Positions 1 through 8,271 of a DNA stretch of 64,000 bases are shown here, piece after piece (positions within the stretch are counted from its first letter, which is position 1; each line of letters opens with the position of its first letter). The notes under the pieces are model-generated. The model made no database searches. It saw only the letters and a list, made by a program, of their open reading frames with translations, and was not told the DNA's origin. The stretch is from Neptuniibacter victor (GTDB lineage Bacteria; Pseudomonadota; Gammaproteobacteria; Pseudomonadales; Balneatricaceae). A program made the position numbers and the translations under genes. The stretch is from NCBI GenBank assembly GCA_027943745.1, contig AP025763.1:3100001-3164000 (forward strand), written 5' to 3'.

Positions 1-503
1 TCTAATTGTCCACTGACAACAATATTGGGAGGTGTGCCAATTAACGTCAGCATGCCACCCATCAAAGAAGCATAAGCAAGTGGCATCATTAAACGGGCAT
101 TGGGAATATTCGAACGACGGGCAATCGAGATAACGATAGGAATAAACAGTGCCACAGCCCCTGTTGAGCTCATAAAAGCAGAAATGACCGCGACTGCGGG
201 CATTAACAGAATCAATAACTTAGTCTCGCTTTCACCACCAACATGCGTCACAAGATTACCCACACTGGCAGCAATACCGGTTCTAAATAGTCCCTCACCG
301 ACAATAAACAAGGCGGCAATCATCACAACAATCGTTTGACCAAAGCCAGACACCGCCTCGGCGGGGGTAAGGATGCCACTCAAACACAAAGCGAGCACAG
401 CCATTAAACCAACGAGTTCCATGGGAATTCGATCCCAGATAAAAAACGTAATAGTCGTAAATAAGATAATAAAGGTAACGGCGATATCCCAGCTCACAAT
501 CAT
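1..503 (-). CDS. SLC13/DASS-type anion permease, 5' part only
   Basis: The reading frame is open from 503 to the window edge, giving about 167 N-terminal residues of a very hydrophobic protein. It starts with a membrane segment, then an amphipathic stretch (WDRIPMELVGLMAVL), and it contains the glycine-rich segments ALFIVGEGLFRTG, SAFMSSTGAVALFIP and LTLIGTPPNIVVSG. The serine/threonine/proline-rich GTPPNIV-type hairpin is typical of sodium:dicarboxylate/sulfate (DASS, SLC13) carriers and of ArsB-like permeases, which move anions across the inner membrane. Many such bacterial proteins carry internal TrkA-C domains; whether this one does lies outside the window. The start is either ATG at 503 or, more likely, GTG at 497, because AAGGG sits six bases before the GTG. 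The substrate cannot be told. Confidence 0.8.
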   Translation of the reverse strand, partial: MIVSWDIAVTFIILFTTITFFIWDRIPMELVGLMAVLALCLSGILTPAEAVSGFGQTIVVMIAALFIVGEGLFRTGIAASVGNLVTHVGGESETKLLILLMPAVAVISAFMSSTGAVALFIPIVISIARRSNIPNARLMMPLAYASLMGGMLTLIGTPPNIVVSGQL

Positions 504-628
504 CCCTTTCAAAGCGGTATAAAGACAATCAATTGTATACTAAAGCCAAAATGAAAATGATGACGGGAAACAAAGCGCTGTTAAACGTGGATCAGCGCTT
601 GCACGAAAAAATTCATCAGGAAGTGATT

Positions 629-1006
629 TTATAACTCATTAATTTGACGACGAAGATCCTCAATTTTACGAGCCATCACCTGCTCTAAATGATCAATCTC
701 TTCGAGTAATACCTGCTTCTTCGTTTGGCTATCTTTTTCAACTTTGACCAAAGACTCCAATTCAGCAATGGCACGCAGGAAGTATCCAGAAGGCTCACTC
801 GCGGCACCATAACGAGTTCCCATCTCCACAGATTTATCACTACGCTTAAACTTAAACTTCTTACTTTTAGAGAACCAATCTCCCTGCTGACGCCGCAAGT
901 AGATTTTCAAAATATCCATATTGCCTTCAGTTCGCGTAGAAAACTTCTCAATATCAAGCGGATCACTAAAACCCATCTCTTTTAGCGCCGTAAACTGCTT
1001 CGTCAT
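629..1006 (-). CDS. DUF3461 family protein
   Basis: This is a 125-residue soluble protein of the gammaproteobacterial DUF3461 family. Seen: an N-terminal segment with FTALKEMGFSDPLDIEKFSTR, the DILKIYLRRQQGDWF and SKKFKFKRS blocks that I associate with this family, and a strongly charged, predicted coiled-coil C-terminus (roughly residues 80-125). No signal peptide or membrane segment is visible. Family function is unknown. The gene stands alone; its start is preceded by GAGAGA about seven bases upstream of the ATG. Identification rests on remembered family blocks. Confidence 0.8.
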   Translation of the reverse strand: MTKQFTALKEMGFSDPLDIEKFSTRTEGNMDILKIYLRRQQGDWFSKSKKFKFKRSDKSVEMGTRYGAASEPSGYFLRAIAELESLVKVEKDSQTKKQVLLEEIDHLEQVMARKIEDLRRQINEL

Positions 1007-1438
1007 TATCTCTCTCCATAGTAGTGCTACCGAGTATCAATCATTGAGTGTAGACGATTAGATATAAGACGCAGAAAAAAACACAATAGGCCAAAGAAAT
1101 CGATCAGCCAGCGCATAATCTGGGGACAAAAGAGTAGCGGTCACTTTTCCCCATAAGCTGTGGATAACTTAGTGAATAGTTTTTGGGTAGATCGCGCAAA
1201 GCCACAAAGTACGCTGAATCCAGCAAATCGTATACTTTTTAAGCCACGCCAAAAAACTTATTTATTTTCAATAGGTTATATAAATCAATAAAGTATTAAC
1301 TATTTTTTATAAAGAGAGTTTAACTATTGACAGCTAGGCCTTGAAGGTTGTGCAAAAGAAACGAAGAAAACGGTGAAACCCGAAAGCAGCACCGTTCTAT
1401 ATACTTCAGTAGGAATAACTCACTGCTAACAACAGTGC
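1007..1438. other. Gene-free stretch of 432 bp with a consensus DnaA-box-like nonamer
   Basis: I find no convincing gene here; both strands are broken by stops. The stretch is AT-rich in the middle (about 1240-1325). At 1159-1167 it has TGTGGATAA, the exact complement of the consensus DnaA box TTATCCACA. A single box may be chance. No terminator with a clear U tract is visible behind the ferredoxin gene, only a short five-base stem at about 1422-1438. Confidence 0.5.
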
Positions 1439-1705
1439 CTAATCTTCAGGCAGCTCTAGCTCGATATGAGTTTTAGGGATACAGCAGCAAGTGAGCACTT
1501 CATCATCTTGCAGATCCAACAAACTTTCTTGTACGTACTCTACTTCGCCCTCGATCAAGCGAACTTTACAACAGCCGCAATACCCACCGCGGCAGTTATA
1601 AGGTGCTGGAATCTCTTGAACTTCAAGCGCATCCAGCAGTGTCGTCTCATACTGATAATAAAATGTATGATGGTTATTAACTTTGATTCTTGAAGGGCCA
1701 GCCAT
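1439..1705 (-). CDS. yfaE: 2Fe-2S ferredoxin, ribonucleotide reductase maintenance protein (YfaE type)
   Basis: This is a small [2Fe-2S] ferredoxin of 88 residues. In E. coli the YfaE protein reduces the diiron centre of NrdB to maintain or regenerate its tyrosyl radical. The cluster ligands are visible as NCRGGYCGCC (C-x4-C-x2-C) around residues 37-45 and a later Cys in the run LTCCCIP. It follows nrdB directly and reads in the same direction, which fits that role. I chose ATG 1705: it lies ten bases after the nrdB stop with AAGGAC at proper distance. A longer frame from 1744 would overlap nrdB by 29 bases and adds residues unlike ferredoxins. Confidence 0.92.
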   Translation of the reverse strand: MAGPSRIKVNNHHTFYYQYETTLLDALEVQEIPAPYNCRGGYCGCCKVRLIEGEVEYVQESLLDLQDDEVLTCCCIPKTHIELELPED

Positions 1706-1715
1706 TATCTCGTCC

Positions 1716-2846
1716 TTACAGATCAAAGCCGTCAAAATCATCATCCCCTACTTCGTTGTCAATCTGGCCAACAAGGTAAGAACTAATTTCCGCTTCCTGT
1801 GGTGCTACTTGTACGTTATCACTCACTAACCATGCATTCATCCATGGCAGCGGGTTCTGACAAGAAGGGAAGATCTCTTCTAAATTTAATGCTTTCATAC
1901 GTACATTCGTAATGTACTCGACATAATCCGATAAAATCTTGGCATTCAAACCGATCATCGAACCTTCACGGAACAAATATTGTGCCCAATCTTTTTCTTG
2001 CTGAGCCGCTTCCTTAAAGATCTCGTACACTTCAGGTTCGCACTCTTGAGCAATCTCTTTAAAGACAGGATCATCTGCGCCTGATGCCATGATATTAAGC
2101 ATGTGCTGCGTACCCGTTAAATGAAGCGCTTCATCCCGAGCAATCAGCTTAATGATTTTTGCATTACCTTCCATGATCGCACGTTCTGCAAATGCAAAAG
2201 AGCAGGCAAAACTCACATAGAAACGAATCGCTTCCAGCACATTGATCGATACCATTGTCAGGTAAAGCTTCTTCTTCAGATTACGCAATGACGTATCAAA
2301 TACTTTACCGTTAATCGTATGCAGGCCTTCACCTTGAATATTATAAACACTGCACAGATTGATAAACTCATCATATAAACGCGTTACAGAGTCCGCACGA
2401 CGAATAATTTCAGGGTTCGTCACGATCTCATCAAAAACTTCTGAAGGTTCAGTGATGATATTTCGAATAATATGCGTATATGAACGGCTGTGAATAGTCT
2501 CACTAAACGCCCAAGTTTCGAACCATGTTTCAAGCTCTGGTAGCGAGACAACAGGCAGGAACGCAATATTAGGAGAGCGCCCTTGTACAGAATCCAATAA
2601 CGTTTGATATTTAAGGTTACTTAAGAAAATATGCTTTTCATGCTCTGGCATATTCATGAAGTCTTTACGATCGGTTGATAGATCTACTTCTTCAGGGCGC
2701 CAGAAAAATGAGAGCTGTTTCTCAATTAACTTTTCAAAAATTGGGTATTTTTGCTTGTCGTAACGGGCAACGTTAACACTACGGCCAAAAAACATCGGCT
2801 CTTTGGTTGCATCATGGGTACTGTGGCTGAACGTGGTATACGCCAT
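1716..2846 (-). CDS. nrdB: Ribonucleoside-diphosphate reductase class Ia, beta subunit
   Basis: NrdB carries the diiron-tyrosyl radical cofactor that starts each ribonucleotide reduction in NrdA. The 376 residues follow the E. coli protein almost throughout, including its N-terminus (MAYTTFS, KEPMFFG, NVARYD). Visible functional parts are the radical tyrosine in [10 protein letters not shown] (about residue 123), iron ligands in the ETIHSRSY and ARDEALH segments, and the C-terminal tail ([12 protein letters not shown], then an acidic end in DL), which docks on NrdA. It lies 108 bases behind nrdA and 10 bases before the ferredoxin gene, so the three form one operon. AAATGACC lies upstream of the start, but the ribosome-binding site is weak. 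Confidence 0.97.
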   Translation of the reverse strand: MAYTTFSHSTHDATKEPMFFGRSVNVARYDKQKYPIFEKLIEKQLSFFWRPEEVDLSTDRKDFMNMPEHEKHIFLSNLKYQTLLDSVQGRSPNIAFLPVVSLPELETWFETWAFSETIHSRSYTHIIRNIITEPSEVFDEIVTNPEIIRRADSVTRLYDEFINLCSVYNIQGEGLHTINGKVFDTSLRNLKKKLYLTMVSINVLEAIRFYVSFACSFAFAERAIMEGNAKIIKLIARDEALHLTGTQHMLNIMASGADDPVFKEIAQECEPEVYEIFKEAAQQEKDWAQYLFREGSMIGLNAKILSDYVEYITNVRMKALNLEEIFPSCQNPLPWMNAWLVSDNVQVAPQEAEISSYLVGQIDNEVGDDDFDGFDL

Positions 2847-2954
2847 CGAGATATTCGTTCCTGAAACCTAGATAGGTCATTTATAGTTATAGCGCCTATG
2901 GAAATAACCATAGGCAGTCTCTACGCTTACTGGTTTTGGTAGTAACGTGCAGCG

Positions 2955-5219
2955 CTATAGCTTACACGCACCACCTTCACAACCACCGTCATCAGCTTGA
3001 TCAGAAGCCCCATCACGGGTGTTATGGTAGTACAACGTTTTAACACCGTATTTATAAGCCGTTAACAGATCTTGTAATAGCTGTTTCATCGGTACTTTTT
3101 CATTCGGGAATTGTGCAGGATCGTAATTGGTATTGGCAGAAATCGACTGATCGACAAACTTCTGCATAATCCCTACCAATTGAAGGTAACCCGTATTATT
3201 CGGAATATTCCAAAGTAGCTCATACTGCTCACGCAGTTCGGTATAGCCTGGAACCACTTGTTTCATAATGCCATCTTTACTGGCTTTAACAGAAACATAA
3301 CCGCGAGGAGGTTCGATACCGTTGGTTGAATTGGTAATTTGCGAAGATGTCTCACACGGCATCAAAGCCGTCAGTGTACTGTTGCGTAAGCCGAATTCAC
3401 GGATATCTTCACGCAAAGTTTCCCAAAAATAATGTAATGGTTCTTCGCAGAAATCATCCACTTCACGCTTATACGTATCAATTGGCAGTGTTCCTTTCGA
3501 GTACACTGTTTCATCAAATTTTGGACATTTACCGCGTTCTTTTGCTAGCTCATTAGAGGCTTTTAATAGGAAGTACTGCACCGCCTCAAAGGTTTTATGC
3601 ACTAAACCATTGGCAGAACCATCTGAGTACTTAACACCATTCTTCGCCAAGTAATAAGCAAAGTTAGTCACACCAACACCTAACGGACGGCGATTCATTG
3701 TTGACGTCTGCGCAGCGGGTATTGGGTAATCTTGATAATCCAGTAAATTATCCAATGCACGTACAATCAGATCAGATAAGTTTTCTAATTCATCTAAGCT
3801 TTCAAGTGCGCCCAAGTTAAATGCCGATAGAGTACAAAGCGCGATCTCTCCCTCAGGATCATTCACGTGCTCTAACGGTTTAGTCGGTAGTGCAATCTCC
3901 AAACATAGATTAGATTGCTTAACCGGTGCGACAGAAGGATCGAACGGGCTGTGAGTATTACAGTGGTCAACATTTTGAATATAAATACGACCAGTCTGTG
4001 CGCGCTCAGCCGCTAAAATACCAAATAGTTCAACCGCTTTGATCGTTTGTTTGCGAATAGCCGGATCATTTTCGTACTGAACATAAAGACGCTCAAATTC
4101 ATCCTGATCGGCAAAGAATGCATCGTAAAGGCCGGGTACTTCATGCGGGCTAAACAACGTGATATCCCCACCCTTAATCAGGCGAGTATACATTAGCTTA
4201 TTGATCTGTACGCCATAATCTAGATGACGTACACGGTTCTCTTCCACACCTCGGTTGTTCTTAAGCACCAACAGTGATTCTACTTCTAGATGCCAAATAG
4301 GGTAGAACAAGGTTGCAGCGCCACCACGGACACCACCTTGCGAACACGATTTAACGGCTGTCTGAAAGTGTTTATAAAACGGGATACAACCAGTGTGGTA
4401 TGCCTCACCGTTTCGAATAGGGCTCCCGAGAGCACGAATACGTCCAGCATTAATACCAATTCCAGCACGCTGAGATACGTATTTAACGATAGATGCAGAC
4501 GTCGCATTAATCGCATCTAAGCTATCGCCACACTCAATCAATACACAAGAGCTAAACTGGCGAGTCGGTGTACGGACACCGGCCATGATTGGCGTCGGCA
4601 AAGATAGTTTAAACAGTGACGTCGCATCGTAAAAGCGTTTTACATAATCTAAACGTGTGTCGGCTGGGTAGTCCGCAAAAAGACAAGCTGCAACCAGCAT
4701 ATAAAGAATCTGCGGGCTTTCGTATACTTCCCCAGTCACTCGGTTTTGAACAAGGTATTTCCCTTCTAACTGCTTAACAGCAGAATAAGAAAAGTTCATA
4801 TCACGTTTGTGGTCTAGATAGCCGTTCAGCACTTCCCAATCGGCTTCGGAATAATCTTCCAACAAATGCTTATCATAACGACCCGCATCTACCTGCTCAG
4901 ATACATGAGAAAACAGGTGAGGAGGTTCAAACTGCCCAAACGCTCGTTTACGTAGATGGAAAATAGCTAAACGTGCAGACAGATACTGATAGTCAGGTGC
5001 ATCTTCAGAAATAAGATCCGCAGCTGACTTAATCAATGTTTCATGGATATCGAAAGTTTTCATACCTTCGAAAAACTGTAAGTGAGCTTTTAACTCTACT
5101 TCTGACGGTGAAACTGCATCTAATCCTTCAGCGGCCCAGATAACAACTTTGTGAATCTTTTCTAGATCAAGCTGTTCTTGCCGACCATCCCTTTTGGTAA
5201 CCATCAGATCTTGCTGCAT
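2955..5219 (-). CDS. nrdA: Ribonucleoside-diphosphate reductase class Ia, alpha subunit
   Basis: NrdA is the catalytic subunit making deoxyribonucleoside diphosphates for DNA synthesis. The 754 residues match E. coli NrdA in order: an N-terminal ATP-cone (about 1-90, starting VTKRDG), the active-site cysteine in FSSCVLIECGDS (about 225), the thiyl-radical site in SNLCLEIALP (about 439), its partner in ALCTLSAFNLG (about 462) and the C-terminal redox pair in GGCEGGACKL. The ATP-cone implies activity control by ATP/dATP. I chose ATG 5219, with GGAAGG five bases upstream and agreement with the E. coli start. The longer frame from 5231 would use TTG. Two NrdR-type boxes lie over the promoter region upstream. 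Confidence 0.97.
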   Translation of the reverse strand: MQQDLMVTKRDGRQEQLDLEKIHKVVIWAAEGLDAVSPSEVELKAHLQFFEGMKTFDIHETLIKSAADLISEDAPDYQYLSARLAIFHLRKRAFGQFEPPHLFSHVSEQVDAGRYDKHLLEDYSEADWEVLNGYLDHKRDMNFSYSAVKQLEGKYLVQNRVTGEVYESPQILYMLVAACLFADYPADTRLDYVKRFYDATSLFKLSLPTPIMAGVRTPTRQFSSCVLIECGDSLDAINATSASIVKYVSQRAGIGINAGRIRALGSPIRNGEAYHTGCIPFYKHFQTAVKSCSQGGVRGGAATLFYPIWHLEVESLLVLKNNRGVEENRVRHLDYGVQINKLMYTRLIKGGDITLFSPHEVPGLYDAFFADQDEFERLYVQYENDPAIRKQTIKAVELFGILAAERAQTGRIYIQNVDHCNTHSPFDPSVAPVKQSNLCLEIALPTKPLEHVNDPEGEIALCTLSAFNLGALESLDELENLSDLIVRALDNLLDYQDYPIPAAQTSTMNRRPLGVGVTNFAYYLAKNGVKYSDGSANGLVHKTFEAVQYFLLKASNELAKERGKCPKFDETVYSKGTLPIDTYKREVDDFCEEPLHYFWETLREDIREFGLRNSTLTALMPCETSSQITNSTNGIEPPRGYVSVKASKDGIMKQVVPGYTELREQYELLWNIPNNTGYLQLVGIMQKFVDQSISANTNYDPAQFPNEKVPMKQLLQDLLTAYKYGVKTLYYHNTRDGASDQADDGGCEGGACKL

Positions 5220-5360
5220 GCGACCTTCCAATTGAAGATATATATAGTTTTTAATTATTGTGCTGTTTTTACACTAAATTTGGATAAAAATAACAACCAA
5301 AACCCAAATAAAGCCCGCTACTATGCGGCTTCCAGCTTTTCTACTCTATCAACTCACCAT

Positions 5361-5407
5361 ACACAACATGTGGTAGCGCGAGTTTTATAAGACACTAAAT
5401 ATAGTGA
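5361..5407 (-). promoter_or_regulatory. Pair of NrdR-like operator boxes upstream of nrdA
   Basis: Two palindromic 16-mers, 5361-5376 (ACACAACATGTGGTAG) and 5392-5407 (ACACTAAATATAGTGA), fit the published NrdR consensus acaCwAtATaTwGtgt, the second very well. Their centres are 31 bp apart, about three helical turns, which is the usual arrangement for NrdR. NrdR is a zinc-finger/ATP-cone repressor of ribonucleotide reductase genes; its own gene is not in this window. Binding is inferred. Confidence 0.8.
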
Positions 5408-5425
5408 TCCTCGAGTGTATTGCAA
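5398..5425 (-). promoter_or_regulatory. Candidate sigma-70 promoter of nrdA
   Basis: Read on the minus strand there is TTGCAA (5425-5420) as a -35 and TATATT (5403-5398) as a -10, separated by 16 bp. The -10 lies within the upstream-most of the two NrdR-like boxes (5392-5407), which would explain repression by occlusion. Transcription would begin near 5391, leaving a leader of about 170 bases. Confidence 0.55.
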
Positions 5426-5746
5426 TACTTGATTTTGACCTTTGTTGGGTGTAGGCCTAAGGCAGAATTAGGTAGAAACATTGATACTACGGGGCTTACA
5501 GAGGGGCGCGACTATAACAGCTGAATATGACATTTTTTTAATTTTTTTTTGAATTATTTTTACACTCAAAACAGACGCTAAAATCAAGCAAAAAATGAAT
5601 CAAAAATCCAACGGTTTCCACATTAAATATCAACGAAGATTCATCCTCTTTAGAAACAATCAATTAGAGATTTGCAAGTACCTTTTGGCATTTTTTTACT
5701 GTACAATCCGCAACCAATTTTAGCTTAAGCATCAGAGGTAACCACT
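5408..5746. other. AT-rich intergenic region between nrdA and the DUF2788 gene
   Basis: Upstream of the nrdA promoter this part of the divergent intergenic region contains long A/T tracts (about 5525-5570 and 5690-5700) and no credible gene. A near-consensus DnaA-like nonamer, TTTGGATAA, lies across the region at 5279-5287 in the nrdA leader. I could not assign a firm promoter to the rightward DUF2788 gene. Confidence 0.4.
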
Positions 5747-5959
5747 ATGCGCCTAGCAGAAATGGAAGCTATTGCACTAAACATCGGCTTAGCCATCTTC
5801 GCCGCCTTCATATTTTTTATCATTTACGATCTAGCGAAGAAATCCAAGGCTGGAAAGTTTGGCACGGCGATCCTGTTCTTTGCATTAGGGTTGGGACTCG
5901 CTGCATTCTTGGTTAAAACCGTTGTTGTAGAGATGATGGGCGGGCATACCGGCGTATAA
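5747..5959 (+). CDS. DUF2788 family small inner-membrane protein
   Basis: This is a 70-residue protein with two predicted membrane helices (about residues 10-28 and 38-60) joined by the polar loop DLAKKSKAGKFGT, the pattern I recall for the DUF2788 family. Function is unknown. AGAGG lies eight bases upstream of the ATG. The gene reads away from nrdA and converges with the haem-protein gene that follows. The FIIYDLAKKSKAGKFGT block is the main basis for the call. Confidence 0.75.
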   Translation: MRLAEMEAIALNIGLAIFAAFIFFIIYDLAKKSKAGKFGTAILFFALGLGLAAFLVKTVVVEMMGGHTGV

Positions 5960-5995
5960 CTGCTCGATTGAGTATAGGTATATCCAAAAACATCA

Positions 5996-6025
5996 CAGCG
6001 TACTTAACATTAATCAAGTACGCTG
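5996..6025. terminator. Hairpin between convergent genes
   Basis: A perfect ten-base stem (CAGCGTACTT 5996-6005 and AAGTACGCTG 6016-6025) with a ten-base loop spans the 3' end of the hugZ-type gene. On the minus strand TTTTT occurs only after four further bases; on the plus strand there is no T run. It probably serves termination, but it is not a classic intrinsic terminator. Confidence 0.45.
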
Positions 6026-6538
6026 CTTACGCACTTCCTCCTCAGATATATGTTTTAGCGTGCCCGTAGAGATATCTACTTGGTACGCTTTACCAAACCC
6101 CACAACATAGTGCCCCTGAGTTGGCGCTAAACAGAACAGATGAAAATCAGGCAAGCTTCGTAACATCCCCACTATATTTCCAAACCTAGCTTCTAATTTA
6201 TCCAGCTGCTCAGTATAGGCAACATCATCTACAGCGATCTCTTTGGCAACACATTTAAAAACCAACCGTTCCCGCGCAAAAATATTCTGGGTCTCCCCCT
6301 CATTAGCAATGAACATCACTGAAACCTTAGGTTCTGCCATCAAGTTTTTTGTATGCGCAGCAAGTTCGCTAATAAAAATATAAAAACACCCTTCATCGTC
6401 AACCACATAAGGGGCATAGCTGATCTCCGGAAAAGAAGCCTGCCCTAAAGTTGAAAGTAGCAACGTTTTACTCTTATCACGTAGTGCTTTACAACTGTTA
6501 CTCAGATTATGCTCTTCTTTGTCGCCCTGCTTCTTCAT
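6014..6538 (-). CDS. hugZ: HutZ/HugZ-family haem utilisation protein (split-barrel FMN-binding fold)
   Basis: This 174-residue cytoplasmic protein belongs to the pyridoxamine-phosphate-oxidase-like split-barrel fold. HutZ and HugZ members bind and degrade haem so that its iron can be used. Matches to HutZ are seen in KTLLLSTLG, SYAPYVVDDEGCFYIFIS, AAHTKNL, PKVSVMFI, FARERLVF, and the C-terminal FHLFCLAPTQGHYVVGFGKAYQVD. A His near residue 163 lies where HutZ proteins place their C-terminal haem-ligand region, but I cannot align it with certainty. No haem transporter genes are adjacent, unlike typical hut/hug loci. The start ATG is preceded by only a weak AAGCGGGA-like sequence. Confidence 0.82.
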   Translation of the reverse strand: MKKQGDKEEHNLSNSCKALRDKSKTLLLSTLGQASFPEISYAPYVVDDEGCFYIFISELAAHTKNLMAEPKVSVMFIANEGETQNIFARERLVFKCVAKEIAVDDVAYTEQLDKLEARFGNIVGMLRSLPDFHLFCLAPTQGHYVVGFGKAYQVDISTGTLKHISEEEVRKQRT

Positions 6539-6789
6539 TAAAAAATCCCGCTTAAATCCATCTCAAAATTAATTACGAAAAAATAACAGTTTCTACTTAA
6601 TGCTCCGTTATCTCTGCCGATAGCTATATTAGATCACGAATTGAAATAATGAAGACATTCTGCTGTAAAACTGAACCTTTAGCATAGAACCCGTCTAAAT
6701 ATAGGTACAATGCTATGGCACATACAGTAGATTCAATAAACAGTTGCGCAGTATCCAACTAATGGGACAGTGCTGATAAGGTGATTGTC

Positions 6790-7200
6790 ATGGGCGATTC
6801 AAAAGTAGTTATCCGCCACCCAGATGAATTTCCAATCGAACTCGATCTGAAAAAAACTGATGCAATTCTTCAGCCTCTCTCATCGCTTCAATTAGTCTGT
6901 CATTCAAATACAGCCTTTCTATCCGGGGAATCCATCGCTATTAAAATACCCAGCGTTTCTTCACAATTGGAAGTAAATGGCACAGTTGAAAGCTGTGAAC
7001 ATATCCATAACGGCTATGAGCTAGGGATCACATTTAATAGCGACGCGCTGATGAGAATTCGTATGCTAGAGCAACTTTGCTACATACAGCGCTATAGAAA
7101 CCATGTACTTACCGTTGAAGGTCGCGATATTTCTGACCAAGATGCGGCGCTTGAATGGATTGGAAAATATGCACACCTATTCCCTTCCGGTAGCGAATAA
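6790..7200 (+). CDS. Small PilZ-like domain protein
   Basis: This 136-residue protein has a beta-rich segment (GESIAIKIPSVSSQLEVNGTVESCEHI, then NGYELGITF) resembling the middle and end of a PilZ domain, followed by a helical C-terminus. PilZ domains usually bind cyclic di-GMP. The N-terminal RxxxR binding motif is not clearly present here (VVIRHPDEFP), so binding is doubtful. I chose ATG 6790 over GTG 6781 because AAGGTG ends six bases before it. It lies 76 bases before kdsA, which may or may not be co-transcribed. The family call is moderate; it could be an unrelated small beta-barrel protein. Confidence 0.6.
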   Translation: MGDSKVVIRHPDEFPIELDLKKTDAILQPLSSLQLVCHSNTAFLSGESIAIKIPSVSSQLEVNGTVESCEHIHNGYELGITFNSDALMRIRMLEQLCYIQRYRNHVLTVEGRDISDQDAALEWIGKYAHLFPSGSE

Positions 7201-7240
7201 TCATAATCGCTATCACCATCATAAGAAGATAAGGTTATAA

Positions 7241-8125
<885 letters not shown>

Positions 8126-8137
8126 ATAGATTGAAGC

Positions 8138-8163
8138 AAACCCATGCCTTAGCGCATGGGTTT
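8138..8163 (+). terminator. Hairpin after kdsA
   Basis: A ten-base stem (AAACCCATGC 8138-8147 and GCATGGGTTT 8154-8163) with a six-base loop sits 12 bases behind kdsA. Only three T residues end the stem, so it is a weak intrinsic terminator at best. Confidence 0.5.
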
Positions 8164-8271
8164 ATACACATATCCTGACCGATCTTCATAAAATCGGCGA
8201 ATTAGTACTGACTTATTGCCCTAGCCTTGTCTATCATAGGTAGATCATAAAGGAATAGGGTTAGATTCCCC

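Noticed and set aside
100-339. Open frame of 79 codons on the plus strand
   Set aside because: It is the reverse of a clear SLC13-type membrane protein on the minus strand.
5415-5430. Palindrome GTATTGCAATAC as a third NrdR box
   Set aside because: It lacks the ACAC and GTGT ends and lies 23 bp from the nearest box centre, not a helical multiple; its TTGCAA is better explained as the -35 element.
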